A stretch of 64,000 nt of DNA from Flaviaestuariibacter flavus (GTDB lineage: Bacteria > Bacteroidota > Bacteroidia > Chitinophagales > Chitinophagaceae), in the NCBI RefSeq assembly GCF_004337505.1, contig NZ_SJZI01000002.1, positions 102,359-166,358 on the forward strand, written 5' to 3'. Shown here piece by piece: positions 25,227 through 34,386 of this stretch. Position numbers and translations under genes: made by a program. Position 1 is the stretch's first letter. Every line of letters starts with the position of its first letter. A model generated the notes under the pieces. The model was not told the origin of the DNA, did not search any database, and saw only the letters and a list, made by a program, of their open reading frames with translations.

Positions 25227-27815
25227 CTATGCGGCCTTCCCGTACGCAGCACCAAAGGCCCGTCTGCGCCAGCTTTTTACTGCCTTTTCAATTTCCACCA
25301 CAAAGAAAACGATCGAAGACAAGGCCAGGCAGCACCCGAGCTCCCGCACGGAAAGCGCTTGCGTATGAAAGTAGCGCTGGGCCAGCGGCAGGTAGATCAC
25401 CAGCATCTGCAGGCAAAACGTGATCCCGATGGTGAACAGCAAGGTCGGGTTGAGCCCCCTTCCCTTTTTGCTGAATAAAGACTGCTCGGAGTGTATGGCC
25501 ATGGCATGCCCGAGTTGCGACAGGGACAGTACGGTGAAGACCATCGTTTGCCAGTGCGCTTCCATGAGCCTGATCGAGATCGCCTGGGTCATCAGCGTCA
25601 CAACGGCCATCAGGAGGCCGACCCAGATAATATGGAAACCCATGCCCTGGAAAATGCTTTCGTCGGGTCGTCTTGGCGGACGGCGCATTACGTCCTGCTC
25701 GGCTTCGCCGGCGGAGAGCGCCAGCGCCGGGAGCCCGTCGGTGGCCAGGTTGATCCAGAGCAGGTGCACCGGCAGCAGCGGCACGGGTAACCCTAACAGC
25801 GGCGCAAGAAAGATCGTCCAGATTTCGGCACCGTTGCAGGTCATGATATACTTGATGAACTTGCGGATATTGTCGTAGATCCTTCGCCCCTCTTTCACCG
25901 CGCCAACGATCGTATTGAAGTTGTCATCAAGCAGGATCATCGATGCGGCCTCTTTGCTGGTGTCGGTACCGGTGATGCCCATCGCCACGCCGATGTCGGC
26001 CTTCTTCAGGGAGGGCGCATCATTCACCCCGTCACCGGTCATGGCAACAAACTGTCCCTTTTGCTGCAGCATGTTGACGATGCGGAATTTCTGCTCCGGC
26101 GAAACCCGCGCATAGACGCGGATATCATTCACAATCGCTGCAAAATCTTCATCGGCAAGTCCGTCCAGCTCCGGGCCCGTGAGCGCGCCTTCCGCTTCCA
26201 TCAGTCCGATGGAGCGCGCCAGCGCGATGGCCGTTTCGCGTTGATCGCCGGTGATCATTACGGGGTGAATGCCGGCCTCACGGCATTGCCGCACCGCGTC
26301 GGCAACGCCGGCACGCGGCGGGTCGATCATCCCCACCATCCCCACAAATTGAAAATCATGCTCGATCTCCGGCGCCGTCACCGATTCCGGAAGCCGGTCA
26401 AGCAGCCGGTACCCGAAGGCCAGCACGCGGATGCCGCGCCGCGCCATGGCCGCGGCCGCTTCGGGCAAGGGCTCATCACGTTGATCCTTTTGGCGGATGC
26501 CCCAGATCGCCTCCACAGCGCCTTTTGTCAACGCAAGGTAGCGGTCGCCGAAGCGGTGAATGGTGGTCATGCGCTTGCGCACCGGGTCGAAAGGCAGTTC
26601 AGCCACCCTGGGATAGCGTTTCGCCAGCGTGTCACTGATCGCCGGACCGTGCGTTGCTGCGAGCGACTTCACCAAGGCTATTTCCGTTGGATCGCCGGCC
26701 AGCCGGCCGCCGTCGTTGCGGACCGTATGGTTCAGCGCCATGGCCAGCTCGAGGTAGGACAAGGATTCCTCCGGGCCGCGCTCCCCGCCTGCCGGCACCT
26801 GTTCCACTACGGTCATTTCGTTCTGGGTGAGGGTGCCCGTTTTGTCGGTGCAGATATACGTTACCGAGCCGAGCGTTTCCACTGCTTCGAGGCGCCGCAC
26901 GAGTGCCTTGTTTTTTGCCAGCCGGCCGGCGCCGCGCGCCAGCGATATGGCAATCAATGCCGGCAGGGCCTCGGGGATGGCCGCCACGGCCAGCGACAAA
27001 GCCAGCAGCAGCATCGGCAATGGAGCCTGACCCTGTAACAGCCCGACGCCGAATAACAACATGCAAATAAGCAGGATGAGCCAGGAAAGCTTTTTCCCGA
27101 AGTCCGACATACGCCGCTGCAGCGGCGTCGGCCCGTCTTCCATCTGCAGCAGTTGCGCGATGTGCCCGAGCTCCGTTTGCATGCCCGTTGCCACCACCAG
27201 CGCCCGCGCCCTTCCATTGGCTACCTGCGTACCCTTGTAGAGCATGTTGACGCGCTCGGCGAGCGGCAGGTGCGGATCGGACAGGTCGTGCGCGGCCTTT
27301 TGGGCGGGAACCGACTCGCCGGTGAGCGAGGCTTCCAGCACCTGTAGCGAATGGGCTTCGAGGAGCCGGGCATCGGCGGGAACGGAGTTGCCGGCCTCGA
27401 GCAACAACACGTCGCCGGGCACAAGCTGGGTGGCATCGATATCGGCGGGATGGCCGTCGCGCAGCACCACGCACCGAAGCGCCGCCATGTTCTTCAGGGT
27501 GCTCAGCGTCTGCTCCGCGCGGTATTGCTGGAAAAAGCCGAGTACGGCGTTCAGCAGAACGATCAGCAGGATGATCACCGTGTCGGCCACCTCTCCCACC
27601 AGTCCCGAAATCAGGGCCGCCACCACCAGCACCCCGATCATTACATCGCGGAACTGCGACAGGAACAACTGCCAGGGGGAACGCCTTTTTTTCTCCGGCA
27701 GCACATTCGGCCCCCAGCGGTCGCGGCGCTGCGCGGCCTCGCTGCCGGAAAGCCCAAACGCTGACGCGTTCAAAGCGGTTAATACCTCCGATACACCTTT
27801 CTGATGCCATTCCAT
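25227..27815 (-). CDS. P-type cation ATPase, Ca2+-type (P2), island member
   Basis: 862 residues with a cation-ATPase N-terminus (WHQKGVSEVLTALNAS), actuator loop LTGESVP, M4 motif PEALPALIAISLA, phosphorylation site D324-KTGTLT, nucleotide-domain ALTKGAVE, and hinge TGDGVNDAPSLKKADIGVAMG. The C-terminal six-helix part includes GLPVPLLPVHLLWINLATDGLPALAL. It most resembles bacterial Ca2+-transporting ATPases, but the ion is not certain. It stands alone on the minus strand at the left edge of the stress island; a paired TGAC-N4-GTCA promoter lies upstream (27862-27926). Confidence 0.93.
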   Translation of the reverse strand: MEWHQKGVSEVLTALNASAFGLSGSEAAQRRDRWGPNVLPEKKRRSPWQLFLSQFRDVMIGVLVVAALISGLVGEVADTVIILLIVLLNAVLGFFQQYRAEQTLSTLKNMAALRCVVLRDGHPADIDATQLVPGDVLLLEAGNSVPADARLLEAHSLQVLEASLTGESVPAQKAAHDLSDPHLPLAERVNMLYKGTQVANGRARALVVATGMQTELGHIAQLLQMEDGPTPLQRRMSDFGKKLSWLILLICMLLFGVGLLQGQAPLPMLLLALSLAVAAIPEALPALIAISLARGAGRLAKNKALVRRLEAVETLGSVTYICTDKTGTLTQNEMTVVEQVPAGGERGPEESLSYLELAMALNHTVRNDGGRLAGDPTEIALVKSLAATHGPAISDTLAKRYPRVAELPFDPVRKRMTTIHRFGDRYLALTKGAVEAIWGIRQKDQRDEPLPEAAAAMARRGIRVLAFGYRLLDRLPESVTAPEIEHDFQFVGMVGMIDPPRAGVADAVRQCREAGIHPVMITGDQRETAIALARSIGLMEAEGALTGPELDGLADEDFAAIVNDIRVYARVSPEQKFRIVNMLQQKGQFVAMTGDGVNDAPSLKKADIGVAMGITGTDTSKEAASMILLDDNFNTIVGAVKEGRRIYDNIRKFIKYIMTCNGAEIWTIFLAPLLGLPVPLLPVHLLWINLATDGLPALALSAGEAEQDVMRRPPRRPDESIFQGMGFHIIWVGLLMAVVTLMTQAISIRLMEAHWQTMVFTVLSLSQLGHAMAIHSEQSLFSKKGRGLNPTLLFTIGITFCLQMLVIYLPLAQRYFHTQALSVRELGCCLALSSIVFFVVEIEKAVKSWRRRAFGAAYGKAA

Positions 27816-27861
27816 ATAAGGGGTGCTTCAAATGATCGAATACACAAAAAGCAATTCCGGC

Positions 27862-27926
27862 CAAAGGTGCCGCCAAAGGTGCGGCCGCATACTGACCGCT
27901 GTCAATGCGCTTCCTGACCAAGGTTG
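27862..27926 (-). promoter_or_regulatory. Paired palindrome promoter of the Ca2+-type ATPase
   Basis: Proximal site TGACCGCTGTCA (27893-27904, perfect TGAC-N4-GTCA). Distal site TGACCAAGGTTG (27915-27926), 22 bp away. -7-like CACCTTTG (27869-27862) starts 29.5 bp from the proximal centre. Confidence 0.75.
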
Positions 27927-28048
27927 CGTGTAATGCTCCCGATGATATTTACGCGGCGGCACCGCGTCCGGCCCGGGTCTGCCGCATGTTCCAAAAAACC
28001 TGTGCTGAGCTCGCGCCGGCGCAGCCCGGAAAACCGCAACGGGCGGTA

Positions 28049-28114
28049 TGACCACGAACAGCAGGCGATACTGATCCCGATCCTTATTTGCCGCCGGAGG
28101 CGCAAGCATCTTCG
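28049..28114 (+). promoter_or_regulatory. Weak paired palindrome promoter of hsp20
   Basis: Distal TGACCACGAACA (28049-28060), proximal TGATCCCGATCC (28072-28083), spacing 23. CATCTTCG (28107-28114) is at the standard 29.5-bp offset. The sites are degenerate, but their geometry matches the other promoters. Confidence 0.45.
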
Positions 28115-28147
28115 GTTCGAATATTTTCTTTACCCAAAACTCTTTTT

Positions 28148-28588
28148 ATGGCAACCAATGTATCCAACGCGGGCTTTAGCACCCCCGCCCTTTTCAATGA
28201 CTTCTTCCGTCCGTGGAGCGAGTGGTTTGGTGATGGTGGGCATAATACGCGGAGCGATATGCCGGCGGTAAACGTTTCGGAAACCGATAAGGAATACCGG
28301 CTGTCGCTGGCGGCCCCGGGCCTGAGCAAGGAAGATTTCCAGGTAAACGTGGAGGGCAAGCTCCTCACCATCCGCTCGGAAAAAGAAGAGCGTCATGCGG
28401 AGGAAAAAGAAAGGTATACCCGGAAGGAATACAGTTTTTCTTCTTTCTCGCGCAGCTTCAGCTTTCCCGAAGATGTGCAGGCCGACAAGATCAGCGCCGT
28501 TTACAAGGACGGCATCCTGCGCGTTGAGCTTCCGCGCAAGGCGCTGGCCGGCCCGGGCAATGGCGCAAAGAAGATCTCAATACAATAA
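28148..28588 (+). CDS. Hsp20 / small heat-shock protein
   Basis: 146 residues: an N-terminal arm (NAGFSTPALFNDFFRPWSEWF), the alpha-crystallin domain (about 40-135: PAVNVSETDKEYRLSLAAPGLSK..., LTIRSEKEER, FSRSFSFPEDV, the conserved Y-K-D-G-I-L-R-V-E-L-P) and a short tail with KKISIQ. It is an ATP-independent holdase that keeps unfolded proteins soluble. A frame is open to 28088, but the domain and the ATG at 28148 fix the start. Hsp20 is a standard member of dormancy/low-oxygen regulons such as DosR. Confidence 0.95.
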   Translation: MATNVSNAGFSTPALFNDFFRPWSEWFGDGGHNTRSDMPAVNVSETDKEYRLSLAAPGLSKEDFQVNVEGKLLTIRSEKEERHAEEKERYTRKEYSFSSFSRSFSFPEDVQADKISAVYKDGILRVELPRKALAGPGNGAKKISIQ

Positions 28589-28630
28589 TACACGCCACCG
28601 GCAGGCGGTTCGCCGCCTTGAAACCAATGT

Positions 28631-28651
28631 AACCCGGCCTTGTGCCGGGTT
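28631..28651 (+). terminator. Hairpin after hsp20
   Basis: AACCCGGC / GCCGGGTT, 8-bp stem with a CTTGT loop. No T-tract follows, so termination may be weak. Confidence 0.5.
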
Positions 28652-28671
28652 CGTTGCTTGTTGGCCGGAGA

Positions 28672-28737
28672 TAACTGCCATCATCACCATACCCTGCCGG
28701 TCGTCATTCTGCGCGCGCGCCTTACCGGATAATTTTA
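28672..28737 (+). promoter_or_regulatory. Paired palindrome promoter of the USP-ppsA unit
   Basis: TAACTGCCATCA (28672-28683) and TGCCGGTCGTCA (28695-28706), spacing 23. -7-like TAATTTTA (28730-28737) is at the 29.5-bp offset. Confidence 0.65.
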
Positions 28738-28753
28738 ATAAATAAGCACGTCC

Positions 28754-29596
28754 ATGAAAAAATTCATAGCTGCCTTCGATGGTCTCCGCTTTTCGGCAAG
28801 TGCGCTGAGTTATGCCATAGAGCTTGCGAAAAACGCGAATGCGCACCTTGTCGGCGTGTTCCTGGAAGATCCGCACCTGCACAGCTATGGTCTTGCGGAA
28901 ATACAGCACTACAAAGACGAATCCTTTGAAGGGCATCTGCGCACCCTGAACAAGAAAGACGACGACAAGCGGCAGGCTTCGGTCCACTCTTTCCGCAGCA
29001 CCTGCGAGGCCGCCGGTATTGCCTATAGCGTGCACCGCGACCGCAACGCCCCAATCCGGGAGCTGTTGCATGAATCGATCTACGCCGACCTGCTCATCGT
29101 AAGGGCTACCGAAGACTTTGCCACGAGGCCGCCCGAAGCACCCAGCAGCTTTGTGCGGGAGCTCCTCCAGGATGTGCAATGCCCGGTTGTGCTTGTGCCG
29201 GAGTATTACCATGCGATCATGGGGGTAAAACTCCTTTACGACGGTTCTCCCGCATCGGTATGCGCCCTCCGCTCCTTCAGCCATCTTTTTGAAAACCTGC
29301 GGCAGGAGGAGACCGAGGTCATCACGGTGAAAGGCGGCACCGCCAACATGCACATACCCGATGGCAGGCTGATCAGGGAGTTTGCAAAGCGTCATTTTCC
29401 CCACGCGGAAATCACGGTGCTGAATGGCTATGCCGATGAGGGCATCATACGGTACCTGCGCCTGCAAAAAAAAGAAGTGCTCCTGGTTCTGGGTGCACAT
29501 CGCCGCAGCGCGCTTTCCCGGCTTTTCCATCCCAGTATGACCTACGAGCTTTTGCATCATTTGAAAATGCCTCTTTTCGTTGCCAACCACGGGTGA
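28754..29596 (+). CDS. Double-domain universal stress protein (USP1)
   Basis: 280 residues with two UspA-like domains: MKKFIAAFDGLRFSASALSYAIELAKNANAH... to CPVVLVPEYY, then VKLLYDGSPASVCALRSFSHLF to MPLFVANHG. Universal stress proteins act in the cytoplasm during energy or oxygen limitation. The nucleotide loop in domain 2 reads GAHRRSALSRLFHPS instead of GxxG-x9-G(S/T), so ATP binding is doubtful. ppsA starts 19 bp downstream, so they are co-transcribed. One of five USP genes in the island. Confidence 0.88.
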   Translation: MKKFIAAFDGLRFSASALSYAIELAKNANAHLVGVFLEDPHLHSYGLAEIQHYKDESFEGHLRTLNKKDDDKRQASVHSFRSTCEAAGIAYSVHRDRNAPIRELLHESIYADLLIVRATEDFATRPPEAPSSFVRELLQDVQCPVVLVPEYYHAIMGVKLLYDGSPASVCALRSFSHLFENLRQEETEVITVKGGTANMHIPDGRLIREFAKRHFPHAEITVLNGYADEGIIRYLRLQKKEVLLVLGAHRRSALSRLFHPSMTYELLHHLKMPLFVANHG

Positions 29597-29615
29597 CACT
29601 CCTAAAACAAACACC

Positions 29616-32057
29616 ATGGATTCTTTTATCAAAAACTTTTCGGAGATCGGGCTGAAGGACCTGGCCGAAGTCGGCGGTAAAGGGGCTTCGCTGGGTGAGC
29701 TGGTCTGCAAACTCGTTCCCCTGGGCCTGCGCGTGCCCGGCGGCTTTTCGGTTACTGCCGCCGCATTCCGGCATTTTCTTGAGGTCAACGGGTTGCGGGA
29801 CCGTCTGCGGGTGCTGCTCGGCAAGCTTGACCGGAAAACCTACCAGAACCTCTCCGAGATCGGCGGCGCGGCCCGCAGCCTCCTGGTAAACGCGGAGCTG
29901 CCCGACGACCTGAAACACGCCATTTCCGTGGCCTACCGCAAGCTGGGCGCCGGCGTGGTGGCGGTACGCAGCAGCGCTACGGTCGAAGACCTGCCTACAG
30001 CCAGCTTCGCCGGGCAGCATGATTCCTTTCTCAATATCATGGAAAGCAGTGAAGTGCTCACTGCTGTCCGCAACTGCTTTGCTTCGCTTTACACCGACAG
30101 GGCCATTAAGTACCGCGAAGACAACGGCTTCGATCACGGGCAGGTGGCGCTCTCGGTTGCTGTGCAGCAAATGGTATCGGTGGACAACGGGAGCTCCGGC
30201 GTGGCCTTTACCCTCGACCCCGAAACCGGCTTCCGCGACGTTATCCATATCAGCGGCACCTGGGGGCTCGGCGAAAACCTGGTGCAGGGCGCCATTACAC
30301 CCGATGAGTTCTGGGTGTTCAAGCCAACTTTGCAGCAGGGATATGATGCGGTGTTGCAGCGAAAGCTCGGGTCGAAAGAACACACGCTGGTCTGGGCCAA
30401 TGACAGCCTGACCTACAACTACGTGACACCGGAAGAACGCCGGAACCAATTTGTGCTTGACGATAATCATTTGCTTGAGCTCGCCCGCTGGTGCTGCCAC
30501 ATCGAGGATCACTACGGCAAGCCGATGGATATCGAGTGGGCCGTGGATGGCAACGATGGACTTCTTTATATCCTGCAGGCGCGTCCGGAAACGGTGCAGG
30601 CAAACCGCAACCCGCGCATTTTTGCCGACTACCGCCTTGGTAAAAAAGGAACGCTGCTCGCCTCCGGGCAGGCGGTGGGCATGAAGGTGGTGAGCGGAAA
30701 GGCACGGATCATCCGTACCGCTGCCGACCGCGCGCAACTCCGTCCGGGCGAGATCCTCGTTACCGGGCAGACGCAGCCCGACTGGGACCCCGTGCTCAAG
30801 CGGGCAGCAGCCATTGTTACCGATATAGGCGGCCGCACCAGCCATGCCTCCATCGTGGCGCGGGAGCTGGGCGTGCCGGCCGTGGTCGGCTGCGGCAATG
30901 CCACCGGTGCCATAAGCGACGGCGCGCTTATTACCGTATCCTGTGCCGAAGGCAAGACGCGGAACATATACAGCGGCGCGATTCCCTACACGGTGGTGGA
31001 GCATGATTTTTCCAACACGCAGTTGCCGGAACGCACCGGGGTGAAATTCATCCTGAACGATCCGGACAAAGCATTTCGTCTTTCGCTCTTTCCCAACAAC
31101 GGCGTCGGGCTGGTGCGCCTCGAGATCATCATCAGCAACCAGGTGCAGGTGCACCCGATGGCACTGGTGCGCTTCGCGGAGCTTAAGGATGACGAGACGC
31201 GCCGGCGGATCGGGGCGCTTACCCATTCTTATCAGGACAAAAAGGAATACTTCGTGGACAAGGTGGCCCAGTCCATCGCGATGATCGCAGCCGCCTTTTA
31301 CCCGAAAGAAGTGATCGTGCGTACCAGCGACTTCAAAACCAACGAATATGCCGGATTGACCGGAGCCGCTGAATTCGAACCGAAGGAAGAAAACCCGATG
31401 GTGGGATTCCGCGGCGCGTCGCGGTATTACCACCCGCTTTACCGGGAGGCTTTCGCGCTGGAATGTGCCGCCATCGCGCGGGTGCGGACGCGGATGGGGC
31501 TAGAGAATGTGAAGGTCATGATCCCCTTTTGCCGCACCGTGGCGGAGGCCGAAACAGTAGTGTCGGTGATGGCTGCCAACGGGCTCAACCGAAGTAGTGA
31601 CCCGGGCCTGGAGCTGTATATGATGGCCGAAATTCCCGCCAACGTGTTGCTTGCCGATGCGTTTGCCACGCATTTCGATGGCTTCTCCATCGGCTCCAAC
31701 GACCTGGCACAGCTGACGCTTGGCATCGACCGCGACTCGGCACTGGTGGCGCCGCTGTTCAGCGAGCAAAATGAAGCAACGCGCCGGCTGATTGCCGATA
31801 TGATCGGCGCCGCGCACCGCAACGGTAAAAAGATCGGGCTTTGCGGACTGGCGCCCGGCGATGACCCGGCATTCGTACGCTTCCTGGTGAACGAAGGCAT
31901 CGACAGTATTTCCTTCATCCCGGGCGCGTTGCTCACCGGCATGGCCGTGGTGCGCCTTGCCGAAAAAGAGCGGAAGGCAACGGCGGCGCCCGACCAGCAG
32001 TCGCGGCGCGATGCGGCGCCGGTGGCGCAAAAGGCATCCGGAGGTGGTCCTTTCTGA
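29616..32057 (+). CDS. ppsA: Phosphoenolpyruvate synthase
   Basis: 813 residues. N-terminal ATP-grasp/PPDK_N part (LKDLAEVGGKGASLGEL, VAVRSSATVEDLPTASFAGQ, GSSGVAFTLDPETGFRD), central swivelling domain with the phospho-His H410 in GGRTSHASIVARELGVPAVV, and the C-terminal PEP-binding barrel (VIVRTSDFKTNEYAGL, EFEPKEENPMVGFRG, SIGSNDLAQLTLGIDRD, GLCGLAPGDDP). It makes PEP from pyruvate and ATP and feeds gluconeogenesis. A frame is open to 29580, but homology starts at MDSFIKNFSEIG. It sits between USP1 and the histidine kinase; PPS next to USP and Hsp20 genes also occurs in FNR/Anr-type islands of proteobacteria (recollection). Confidence 0.95.
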   Translation: MDSFIKNFSEIGLKDLAEVGGKGASLGELVCKLVPLGLRVPGGFSVTAAAFRHFLEVNGLRDRLRVLLGKLDRKTYQNLSEIGGAARSLLVNAELPDDLKHAISVAYRKLGAGVVAVRSSATVEDLPTASFAGQHDSFLNIMESSEVLTAVRNCFASLYTDRAIKYREDNGFDHGQVALSVAVQQMVSVDNGSSGVAFTLDPETGFRDVIHISGTWGLGENLVQGAITPDEFWVFKPTLQQGYDAVLQRKLGSKEHTLVWANDSLTYNYVTPEERRNQFVLDDNHLLELARWCCHIEDHYGKPMDIEWAVDGNDGLLYILQARPETVQANRNPRIFADYRLGKKGTLLASGQAVGMKVVSGKARIIRTAADRAQLRPGEILVTGQTQPDWDPVLKRAAAIVTDIGGRTSHASIVARELGVPAVVGCGNATGAISDGALITVSCAEGKTRNIYSGAIPYTVVEHDFSNTQLPERTGVKFILNDPDKAFRLSLFPNNGVGLVRLEIIISNQVQVHPMALVRFAELKDDETRRRIGALTHSYQDKKEYFVDKVAQSIAMIAAAFYPKEVIVRTSDFKTNEYAGLTGAAEFEPKEENPMVGFRGASRYYHPLYREAFALECAAIARVRTRMGLENVKVMIPFCRTVAEAETVVSVMAANGLNRSSDPGLELYMMAEIPANVLLADAFATHFDGFSIGSNDLAQLTLGIDRDSALVAPLFSEQNEATRRLIADMIGAAHRNGKKIGLCGLAPGDDPAFVRFLVNEGIDSISFIPGALLTGMAVVRLAEKERKATAAPDQQSRRDAAPVAQKASGGGPF

Positions 32058-32163
32058 CATACCTGCCTGGCGGTCGTCGGCGTTTCGCCGCCGGTGATTT
32101 AGGGTGAACCGGTGTACCTTACATAGTGGGCGACAGGGATCGCAGCATTCAAGTAATACGAGC

Positions 32164-33741
32164 ATGAACCGACCTAGCAAACAGGCAGACGAAGCATACC
32201 GCCGGTTGATCGTGCGGCTGCCCGAAGGGGCGCTGTTCCTGCTGGATGGTGACGGAAACGTGAGCGACTGGAATGATGGTGCCCGGGCACTCACGGGGTA
32301 CCGGCAGGACGAGGTGCTGGGATGCCACTATTCGTTTTTGTTTCCGCCTGATACCGGCTTGCCCGACCTCGCGAAGGACACGCAGGCCGGGGCTCACAAG
32401 GTTTTTGGCTGGTGCCGCCGCGCCGACGATACGCGTTTCCGGGCCCGGGTATCGGTGGTGGCGCTGAATGAGCCCGCGGACAGGCATGCCTGTTACGGCA
32501 TCTACCTGCAAGACGTGACCGACCAGGCCGAAGCGGAGGCCGAGACCCGGCGGCTGAACCAGGAACTGGAGGCACGCCTGCAGCACAGCCAGTCGGAGAT
32601 CCAGGACTACAAGATTGCCCTTGATGCTTCTTCGATTGTGGCGATCACCGATCAGAAGGGCGTCATCCGTTTTGTCAACGATAATTTCTGCAGTATCTCC
32701 GGGTACAGCCGCGGGGAGTTGCTGGGCCGCGATCACCGCATCATCAACTCGGGGCACCATCCGAAGGAGTTCATACGCGAACTATGGCACACCATTGCGC
32801 GCGGGCAGGTGTGGCACGGCGAAATAAAGAACCGCGCCCGCAACGGAACCTATTACTGGGTGGATACAACGATCATTCCTTTTCTCGATGGCAACGGAAA
32901 GCCTTACCAATATGTGTCGATCCGCTACGACATCACGCAACGAAAAAAAGCGGAGGCCCGGCTGCAGGAAATCAACGAGCGGCTGGAGCAACTTGTGCAG
33001 GACCGGACACTCGAACTTACCGGTTCGCTGGAGCGGGAAAAAGCCCTGAACAGCATGAAGTCGCAATTCGTATCGATGGCCTCGCACGAGTTCCGCACGC
33101 CACTGAGCACCATCCTTTCCAGCATCGGTCTTATCGAGCATTACCAGGATATGGAGTATCGCGAGAAACGAGAAAAGCATGTGGAGCGGATCAAGGCGGC
33201 GGTGTTCGACCTGACCAGCATCCTCGACGACTTTCTATCGCTCGATAAGCTGGAACACGACAAGGTATCGATCCATCCGATTGCATTCAGTCTCCCGGAG
33301 TTTCTGAAAGAGCTGCTTGAGGAAATGAGCCTGCTCGCGCATAAAAAAAACCAGCGGGTAAACCTTTCCTTTAAAGGACCCGGGTCGGTTTGCGTGGACC
33401 GCAAGATCCTGCGCAATATCCTGCTGAACCTGTTGTCCAACGCCCTGAAATATTCACCCCCGGGGAAAGAGATCTGGCTGAGCGCGGAGGTTGCCTCCCG
33501 GTGGATAATATTAAAAGTCAGAGACGAGGGCATGGGCATACCCGAACATGCGCATCAGGCCATCTTCGGGATGTTTTACCGCGCGGAAAATGCGGCGCAT
33601 ATACAGGGTACGGGCCTTGGTCTCAATATTGTGAAGCGTTACGTGGAATTGCTGGACGGCGATATCCGCTTCGAGAGCGCGGAACAGAAAGGCACCGAAT
33701 TTACCGTGCGGCTGCCGGCCGAAGCCAGCGCTGACCGGTGA
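32164..33741 (+). CDS. PAS-PAS hybrid-sensor type histidine kinase
   Basis: 525 residues, no membrane segment, so a cytoplasmic sensor. PAS 1 (about 10-130: LIVRLPEGALFLLDGDGNV, W-NDGARALTGYRQDEVLG), PAS 2 (about 150-275: IALDASSIVAITDQKGVIRF, FCSISGYSRGELLGRDHR, YVSIRYDITQRKKAE), a coiled linker, HisKA with H308 in SMASHEFRTPLSTI, and HATPase_c (NILLNLLSNALKYSPPGKE, DEGMGIP, GTGLGLNIVKRYVE). PAS domains could sense oxygen, redox state or a ligand; no haem or flavin residue can be assigned. It begins 106 bp after ppsA and is followed by two receiver genes, so it probably feeds both. Confidence 0.93.
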   Translation: MNRPSKQADEAYRRLIVRLPEGALFLLDGDGNVSDWNDGARALTGYRQDEVLGCHYSFLFPPDTGLPDLAKDTQAGAHKVFGWCRRADDTRFRARVSVVALNEPADRHACYGIYLQDVTDQAEAEAETRRLNQELEARLQHSQSEIQDYKIALDASSIVAITDQKGVIRFVNDNFCSISGYSRGELLGRDHRIINSGHHPKEFIRELWHTIARGQVWHGEIKNRARNGTYYWVDTTIIPFLDGNGKPYQYVSIRYDITQRKKAEARLQEINERLEQLVQDRTLELTGSLEREKALNSMKSQFVSMASHEFRTPLSTILSSIGLIEHYQDMEYREKREKHVERIKAAVFDLTSILDDFLSLDKLEHDKVSIHPIAFSLPEFLKELLEEMSLLAHKKNQRVNLSFKGPGSVCVDRKILRNILLNLLSNALKYSPPGKEIWLSAEVASRWIILKVRDEGMGIPEHAHQAIFGMFYRAENAAHIQGTGLGLNIVKRYVELLDGDIRFESAEQKGTEFTVRLPAEASADR

Positions 33742-33766
33742 ACCTTTTCACGAACAGGCAGGACAC

Positions 33767-33809
33767 TGACGACGCTCATAAAAAAGGCTGTTTCAAAAAG
33801 CGAAGTTTA
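33767..33809 (+). promoter_or_regulatory. Single palindrome promoter of the receiver gene
   Basis: TGACGACGCTCA (33767-33778). GAAGTTTA (33802-33809) is at the 29.5-bp offset. No partner site at -22/-23, unlike the others. Confidence 0.5.
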
Positions 33810-33814
33810 CCGCG

Positions 33815-34186
33815 ATGAAGAAGATCCTGATCATAGAGGATAACCTGGAGATCCGGGAGAATACGGCGGAACTGCTGGAGGTGCACCAGTTTGAGGTGAT
33901 GACGGCGCGCAATGGCCGCGAGGGCTACCTGATTGCGCGGGAAGCGCATCCCGATATGATCCTGTGCGACATCATGATGCCCGGCACCGACGGCCGGCGC
34001 TTTCTCGAGCTCGCACGCGCCGACCGGCGGACCTCCGCCATACCGGTCGTGTTTTTCTCGGCCGGTACGGCCGGCCCTGACCTGCAACAGCGCCTCATCG
34101 GCAAGGCGCAGGGCTTCCTGAAAAAGCCCTTTTCCGAGCAGGCGCTGCTCGACATCGTTTTCCGCACCCTCCCCGGCGCGGTTTAG
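33815..34186 (+). CDS. Stand-alone response-regulator receiver
   Basis: 123 residues, a single CheY-like receiver: acidic pocket E9-D10, phospho-acceptor D52 in LCDIMMPG, switch Ser in VFFSAGT, and Lys in KKPF. No output domain. Its N-terminus is very like the receiver of the hybrid regulator 200 bp downstream (MKKIL-IEDN-E-RENTAELLE in both), so the two arose by duplication. It may act as a phosphate sink or relay between the kinase and the hybrid regulator. Confidence 0.93.
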   Translation: MKKILIIEDNLEIRENTAELLEVHQFEVMTARNGREGYLIAREAHPDMILCDIMMPGTDGRRFLELARADRRTSAIPVVFFSAGTAGPDLQQRLIGKAQGFLKKPFSEQALLDIVFRTLPGAV

Positions 34187-34386
34187 GCAAAAGCCCGGCC
34201 GGATAAAACTCAGTTCCCAAAAGGTAATGGTTCGTTTATTGTGGCAGATATAACCGGTTGCGGTGTCAGTGTCGCCCGGCGGTACCGCCGTCGCATCCAG
34301 GCTCAGCAGGACGCCAGGCAAAGTCGGATAGATGAGTAGCTGAGGATCCTATGAATGCTTTTTCATGTGCTACAAAAAACCAATGT

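Larger units (their letters stand above)
27816..28147. other. Divergent control region between the Ca2+-type ATPase and hsp20
   Basis: 332 bp without a gene. It contains two separate paired-palindrome promoters, one firing left (27862-27926) and one, weaker, firing right (28049-28114). Confidence 0.6.

Noticed and set aside
32068..32115. A regulon promoter for the histidine kinase
   Set aside because: Best match is 6 of 8 (TGGCGGTCGTCG) and no -7-like element lies at the 29.5-bp offset; TACCTTAC at 32115 is not placed correctly.
33732..33743. TGACCGGTGAAC as a second site for the receiver gene
   Set aside because: It overlaps the end of the kinase coding region, lacks the GTCA half, and is 35 bp, not 22-23 bp, from the main site.
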